From Beijerinckiaceae bacterium (GTDB lineage: Bacteria; Pseudomonadota; Alphaproteobacteria; Rhizobiales; Beijerinckiaceae): a stretch of 64,000 nucleotides of DNA. The stretch lies in NCBI GenBank assembly GCA_947453155.1, contig CANGFE010000001.1, positions 62,001 through 126,000 on the forward strand. Reading direction: 5' to 3'. How positions within the stretch are numbered: the stretch's first letter is position 1; every line of letters begins with the position of its first letter. A program made the translations under genes and the position numbers. Under the pieces are notes generated by a model. That model made no database searches. It was not told the origin of the DNA and saw only the letters and a program-made list of their open reading frames with translations. Below, piece by piece: positions 60,919-64,000 of this stretch.

Positions 60919-62079
60919 GTGAACTCTGTCTTGTGTGTTACCGACCAATTGGCCGATTGCGAAGCGCTCGTCACGCATCTGCATAACCGCGGCAATGAGG
61001 TCCATACCACAACCCTGGCCAAGCTCGGCTCGGTCGACGTGTCTTGGGCCCAATGCGGTCTGCTCGTCAGCTATGCGGTTGCCAAGAAGCTGGCAGCCGA
61101 TGCGACTGGTTTCCAGAAATGGTGCCGTCAGCTGAAAGCAGAGCGCATTGTTGTGCTCAATGAATATGGCAAGGCCTTCTCGCTGAAATGCGAGTTCAAT
61201 GGCACCACGTTGCAAGTGAAGCCGACTGAAAACAATTGGCGCTTCACAGCTGAAGTCGTCGCTCGTTTCATGGCCGGTGATCAGAGCGTGGCTGCTGGCG
61301 ATCCTGCTACATTCAATCTCTTGCATCTCGCGCGTCGCGTCGCCTCCTCCGACGTGACCGTGATGCTGGTTGGCCCGACTGGCACTGGTAAGGAAGTTTT
61401 CTCCCGCTTCCTTCACAATGCGTCGCCGCGCGCCCGCAATCCCTTCATCGCCGTCAATTGCGCGGCTGTTCCTGACACCATGCTCGAAGCTTTGCTCTTT
61501 GGTTATGAGCGCGGCGCCTTCACTGGCGCGCATCATCCCAACAAGGGCATTTTCCGCGCTGCCGATTCCGGCACGCTGCTGCTCGATGAAATCTCCGAAA
61601 TGGCGCTGCCGCTGCAGGCCAAACTCTTGCGCGTTTTGCAGGAGAAGGAAGTCACTCCGCTGGGTTCGTCAAAGCCTGTTCCGGTCGATGTGCGCGTCGT
61701 CGCCACATCAAACCGTTACATGCTCAACGAAGTGAAGGGCGGGCGCTTCCGTGAAGATCTCTACTATCGCTTGAATGTCTTCCCCCTCGTCACAAAGGCT
61801 TTGTCGGAACGCCCTGGCGACATTCTGCCGATCGCCGTCACCTTGCTCGCCAAACATGCAGGCGGTTTCGCGAAAATGCCGGAACTGACGGAAGAAGCGA
61901 TCGTCAAGCTCGAAGCCCATGAATGGCCCGGCAATGTCCGCGAACTCGAAAACGTCTTGCAGCGCGCTTTGGTCATGTCGGGTGGCGGCGAAATTCTCGC
62001 CGAACATCTGATGATCGACATGCAAGACATGATGATGCCGCCTGTCGAAATGCCGACGCGTCTGGCTCTGGCTGTTTGA
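60919..62079 (+). CDS. Sigma-54 activator without DNA-binding domain (FleT-like)
   Basis: 386 residues from GTG 60919, after AGGAGAACGCC. N-terminal ~120-residue domain (VLCVTDQLADCEALVTHLHN) has the fold outline of a receiver, but the usual acidic pocket and lysine are not clear. The AAA+ domain is complete with Walker A GPTGTGKE (152-159) and a canonical GAFTGA (199-204). The chain ends about 25 residues after the AAA+ domain with no helix-turn-helix. In R. sphaeroides the FleT protein shows the same architecture, forms a complex with FleQ and is encoded upstream of fliEF. Followed by fliE after ten bases. Confidence 0.93.
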   Translation: MNSVLCVTDQLADCEALVTHLHNRGNEVHTTTLAKLGSVDVSWAQCGLLVSYAVAKKLAADATGFQKWCRQLKAERIVVLNEYGKAFSLKCEFNGTTLQVKPTENNWRFTAEVVARFMAGDQSVAAGDPATFNLLHLARRVASSDVTVMLVGPTGTGKEVFSRFLHNASPRARNPFIAVNCAAVPDTMLEALLFGYERGAFTGAHHPNKGIFRAADSGTLLLDEISEMALPLQAKLLRVLQEKEVTPLGSSKPVPVDVRVVATSNRYMLNEVKGGRFREDLYYRLNVFPLVTKALSERPGDILPIAVTLLAKHAGGFAKMPELTEEAIVKLEAHEWPGNVRELENVLQRALVMSGGGEILAEHLMIDMQDMMMPPVEMPTRLALAV

Positions 62080-62089
62080 GGATCACATC

Positions 62090-62392
62090 ATGACCCCGAT
62101 CAATTCCGTCGGCCTGACCCGCGAAATCATTGCCAACGCTGAGTCCAAACTCAACCCCGCCAAACAGAGCGGCTCGAATTTTGGCGAACATATGCAGAAG
62201 GCGCTGTCGCAGGTCGCAGAAGCGCAATCGCAATCGGGACAGGTCGCTCAAGCCTTTGAACGCGGCGATGAGACCGATGTCGCCAAAGTGATGCTGGCCC
62301 GTGAAAAAGCCTCGCTGGCTTTCGAAGCGACCATGCAGATCCGCAATAAGCTGCTGAGCGCCTACAAGGATATTATTTCGATGCCGGTTTGA
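62090..62392 (+). CDS. fliE: Flagellar basal-body protein FliE
   Basis: 100 residues. Typical FliE: short helical rod-to-MS-ring adaptor with SGSNFGEHMQKALSQVAEAQ and a C-terminal LAREKASLAFEATMQIRNKL that packs into the rod. GAGGAT precedes the ATG. Middle gene of the operon that starts with the FleT-like activator and continues with fliF. Confidence 0.95.
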   Translation: MTPINSVGLTREIIANAESKLNPAKQSGSNFGEHMQKALSQVAEAQSQSGQVAQAFERGDETDVAKVMLAREKASLAFEATMQIRNKLLSAYKDIISMPV

Positions 62393-62433
62393 TCCGCGCA
62401 TTGAACAAGCACTCTGACCGGAGATAAGAAACG

Positions 62434-64000
62434 GTGTCGGACATTAAGAGCGTCGCCATTCCTGCTCCAGCAGGCCTCGGCCCTGCCGGAGCACAGCTTT
62501 ATAACGCCTTTGCGGCCACGCAGAATTTCATGCGTCAGCCGGCCATTGTGCGTTCGCTGCCCATTATCGTCGTCAGCATGATCGTTTTGGTTGGTCTTGG
62601 CGTCATCTTCATGATGCGCGAACCGGCCATGACGCAGCTCTTCCCGCGTTTGGGTGACGAAGATAAGCAGCTCGTGCTGCAAAATCTCGAAACCAATGGC
62701 GTGAAGGCGAAACTTGATCCGACGACCGGCACTGTGATGGTGCCCCGCAATGATTTTCACCGCGCGCGCATGTCGTTGGCCGCAGCGGGTCTGCCGAAAG
62801 CCTCCGTCACTGGCTATGATATTCTCACCCAAATGCCGCTTGGCGCGAGCCGGGCTGTTGAAAGCGTCAAGCTGAAACAGGCGCAGGAAAATGAACTCTC
62901 GCGCTCCATTATGGAAATCCGCGATATTGAAGGCGCACGCGTTCATCTCGCCATTCCGGAGCGCTCCGCTTTTGTGCGCGACCAGAACCCACCATCGGCC
63001 TCAGTATTTCTGAAACTCGCCCAAGGCCGCAGCCTGTCGCTCGGCCAGGTGCAGTCCATTCAGCATCTCGTCAGTTCCAGCGTGCCCTACCTGCCTGTCG
63101 CGAATGTGACGGTGGTGGATCAGACGGGCGCTTTGTTGACAGCGCCGCAGCGCGACAATGAGCTCGGCCTTTCTTCTCAGCAGCTCGAACATAAGACGCG
63201 CATTGAAAAAATGCTGCGTGAGCGCATCGCCAATTTGCTCACCCCCATCGTGGGCCTCGGTAATTTCAATTCGGAAGTGAATGTCGAGGTCGACTTCACC
63301 CGCACCGAACAGACGAATGAAACCTATGACCCGACCCAGCAGGTCGTGCGTAGCCGCCAGGAAACCGTGCAGGAATCCGCTGATGGCAAGGCGCGTGGTG
63401 TCCCAGGTGCAACCTCCAACCAGCCGCCAAATACGCCTGCCCTGACGGCAACGCCGCCAAGTGGCGGTGCCGCGGCCAATGCTTCGGCTGACTCTTCGAA
63501 GGCCCGTTCCTCAACCACCGTCAGCAATTATGAAGTGAGCCGTGAAGTGCGCTCGACGCGCCGTGCGGTTGGCGAAATCAAGCGCCTGTCGCTCGCCGTT
63601 GTTGTGCGCTCTGGCACGCAGATGGATGCGGAAGGCAAGCCGGTTGAAAAGCCGCTCACCGATTCCGAGCGTGATCGCCTGACTTCGCTCTTGCAAGAAG
63701 CTGTCGGCTATGTGCCAGACCGCGGTGACAAGATTACGCTCATTTCATCGAGCTTCGCTGATGAGCAGAAGATCGAAGGCCGCTCATGGTATGACGCGCC
63801 TTGGCTCGAAGATGCGATCAAGCAGATTGCCATTGTCCTTATCTTGGGCGTGGTGGTGTTGGGTGCTCTGAAGCCCTTCCTTGAACGCCTGCTCGATCGC
63901 TCGATGTCGAGCTCCATGGCTTCCGATGAACCAGTGGTTGGCGAAGGCGAACAGATTGAAGTGCGTGAAGGCGAATCTCTTGAAGATATCAAGGCACGCC
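62434..64000 (+). CDS. fliF: Flagellar MS-ring protein FliF, 3' end outside the window
   Basis: 522 complete codons from GTG 62434, with GGAG ten bases upstream; the frame stays open to the window edge. N-terminal transmembrane helix (LPIIVVSMIVLVGLGVIFMM), the periplasmic ring-building region with ARMSLAAAGLPKASVTGYDI and ARVHLAIPERSAFV, a Ser/Ala/Pro-rich loop around residues 325-360, and a second transmembrane helix (IAIVLILGVVVLGALKPFL). The C-terminal FliG-binding part is missing only because of the window limit. Forms the MS ring in the inner membrane. Confidence 0.96.
   Translation, partial: MSDIKSVAIPAPAGLGPAGAQLYNAFAATQNFMRQPAIVRSLPIIVVSMIVLVGLGVIFMMREPAMTQLFPRLGDEDKQLVLQNLETNGVKAKLDPTTGTVMVPRNDFHRARMSLAAAGLPKASVTGYDILTQMPLGASRAVESVKLKQAQENELSRSIMEIRDIEGARVHLAIPERSAFVRDQNPPSASVFLKLAQGRSLSLGQVQSIQHLVSSSVPYLPVANVTVVDQTGALLTAPQRDNELGLSSQQLEHKTRIEKMLRERIANLLTPIVGLGNFNSEVNVEVDFTRTEQTNETYDPTQQVVRSRQETVQESADGKARGVPGATSNQPPNTPALTATPPSGGAAANASADSSKARSSTTVSNYEVSREVRSTRRAVGEIKRLSLAVVVRSGTQMDAEGKPVEKPLTDSERDRLTSLLQEAVGYVPDRGDKITLISSSFADEQKIEGRSWYDAPWLEDAIKQIAIVLILGVVVLGALKPFLERLLDRSMSSSMASDEPVVGEGEQIEVREGESLEDIKAR

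Noticed and set aside
1-64000. CRISPR arrays, tRNA genes, insertion sequences, attachment sites
   Set aside because: No repeat-spacer pattern, cloverleaf or transposase frame was found by eye on either strand.

Overview
The window reads as a chromosomal segment of a motile alphaproteobacterium, most likely of the Hyphomicrobiales (Rhizobiales). The evidence is the pdhA-pdhB-pdhC-lpd-(kinase)-lipA order, with a lipoyl domain on E1 beta, the fused ispDF gene, an HWE-type histidine kinase, an Omp25/31-like porin and an exopolysaccharide locus resembling the rhizobial exo genes. I cannot name the genus. I see no tRNA, rRNA, CRISPR array or insertion sequence.

Layout. (1) 0.2-20.1 kb: exopolysaccharide locus with six glycosyltransferases, a GtrA fusion protein, a related polytopic membrane protein, an ExoP/Wzc-like co-polymerase, an ExoQ-like polymerase, two family 16 glycoside hydrolases, an ExoF-like export protein, an alkaline-phosphatase-fold protein with eroded metal sites and an LpxL-like acyltransferase. 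The first ~13.5 kb is visibly more AT-rich than the rest. (2) 20.1 kb: exonuclease III. (3) 20.9-30.4 kb: a compact accessory catabolic cluster (DUF2848 hydrolase, GntR regulator, FAD monooxygenase, two amidases, an ABC importer, a leaderless binding-protein-fold protein, a cupin) behind a promoter whose -10 overlaps a perfect palindrome. (4) 30.4-39.9 kb: cspA, two orphan TctC-like binding proteins, a membrane-anchored TAXI-like protein, an SPW protein, an OpgG/OpgD glucan protein, a 24-residue membrane peptide, an MFS transporter and an iron-type binding protein. (5) 39.9-52.5 kb: housekeeping block (RatA/Coq10-like, P-loop protein, lipA, HWE kinase, complete pyruvate dehydrogenase operon, ftsB, ispDF, pncC, FAH-family protein). 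(6) 52.8-53.6 kb: outer-membrane porin. (7) 53.8-64.0 kb: motility: motA-motB with two tightly linked unknown genes, flgE, fliS, two sigma-54 activators arranged divergently, fliE and the 5' part of fliF.

How the genes work together. The glycosyltransferases would build a lipid-linked repeat unit, the ExoQ-like protein would polymerise it, the ExoP-like and ExoF-like proteins would set chain length and export it, and the two GH16 enzymes would trim it. The catabolic cluster looks like one regulon for uptake and breakdown of an amide-bearing, probably cyclic compound. The two flagellar activators match the known Rhodobacter sphaeroides FleQ/FleT division of labour: one keeps the DNA-binding helix-turn-helix and lacks a receiver, the other has an N-terminal domain and an intact GAFTGA loop but no DNA-binding domain. 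Good -24/-12 promoter matches lie in front of flgE and both activator genes.

The most interesting points are the FleQ/FleT-like pair with its promoters, the leaderless binding-protein-fold protein in the catabolic cluster, the GtrA-fused membrane family, the GH16 enzyme with a glycine-rich repeat module inserted in its catalytic domain, the degenerate alkaline-phosphatase-fold protein and the two unknown genes coupled to motAB.
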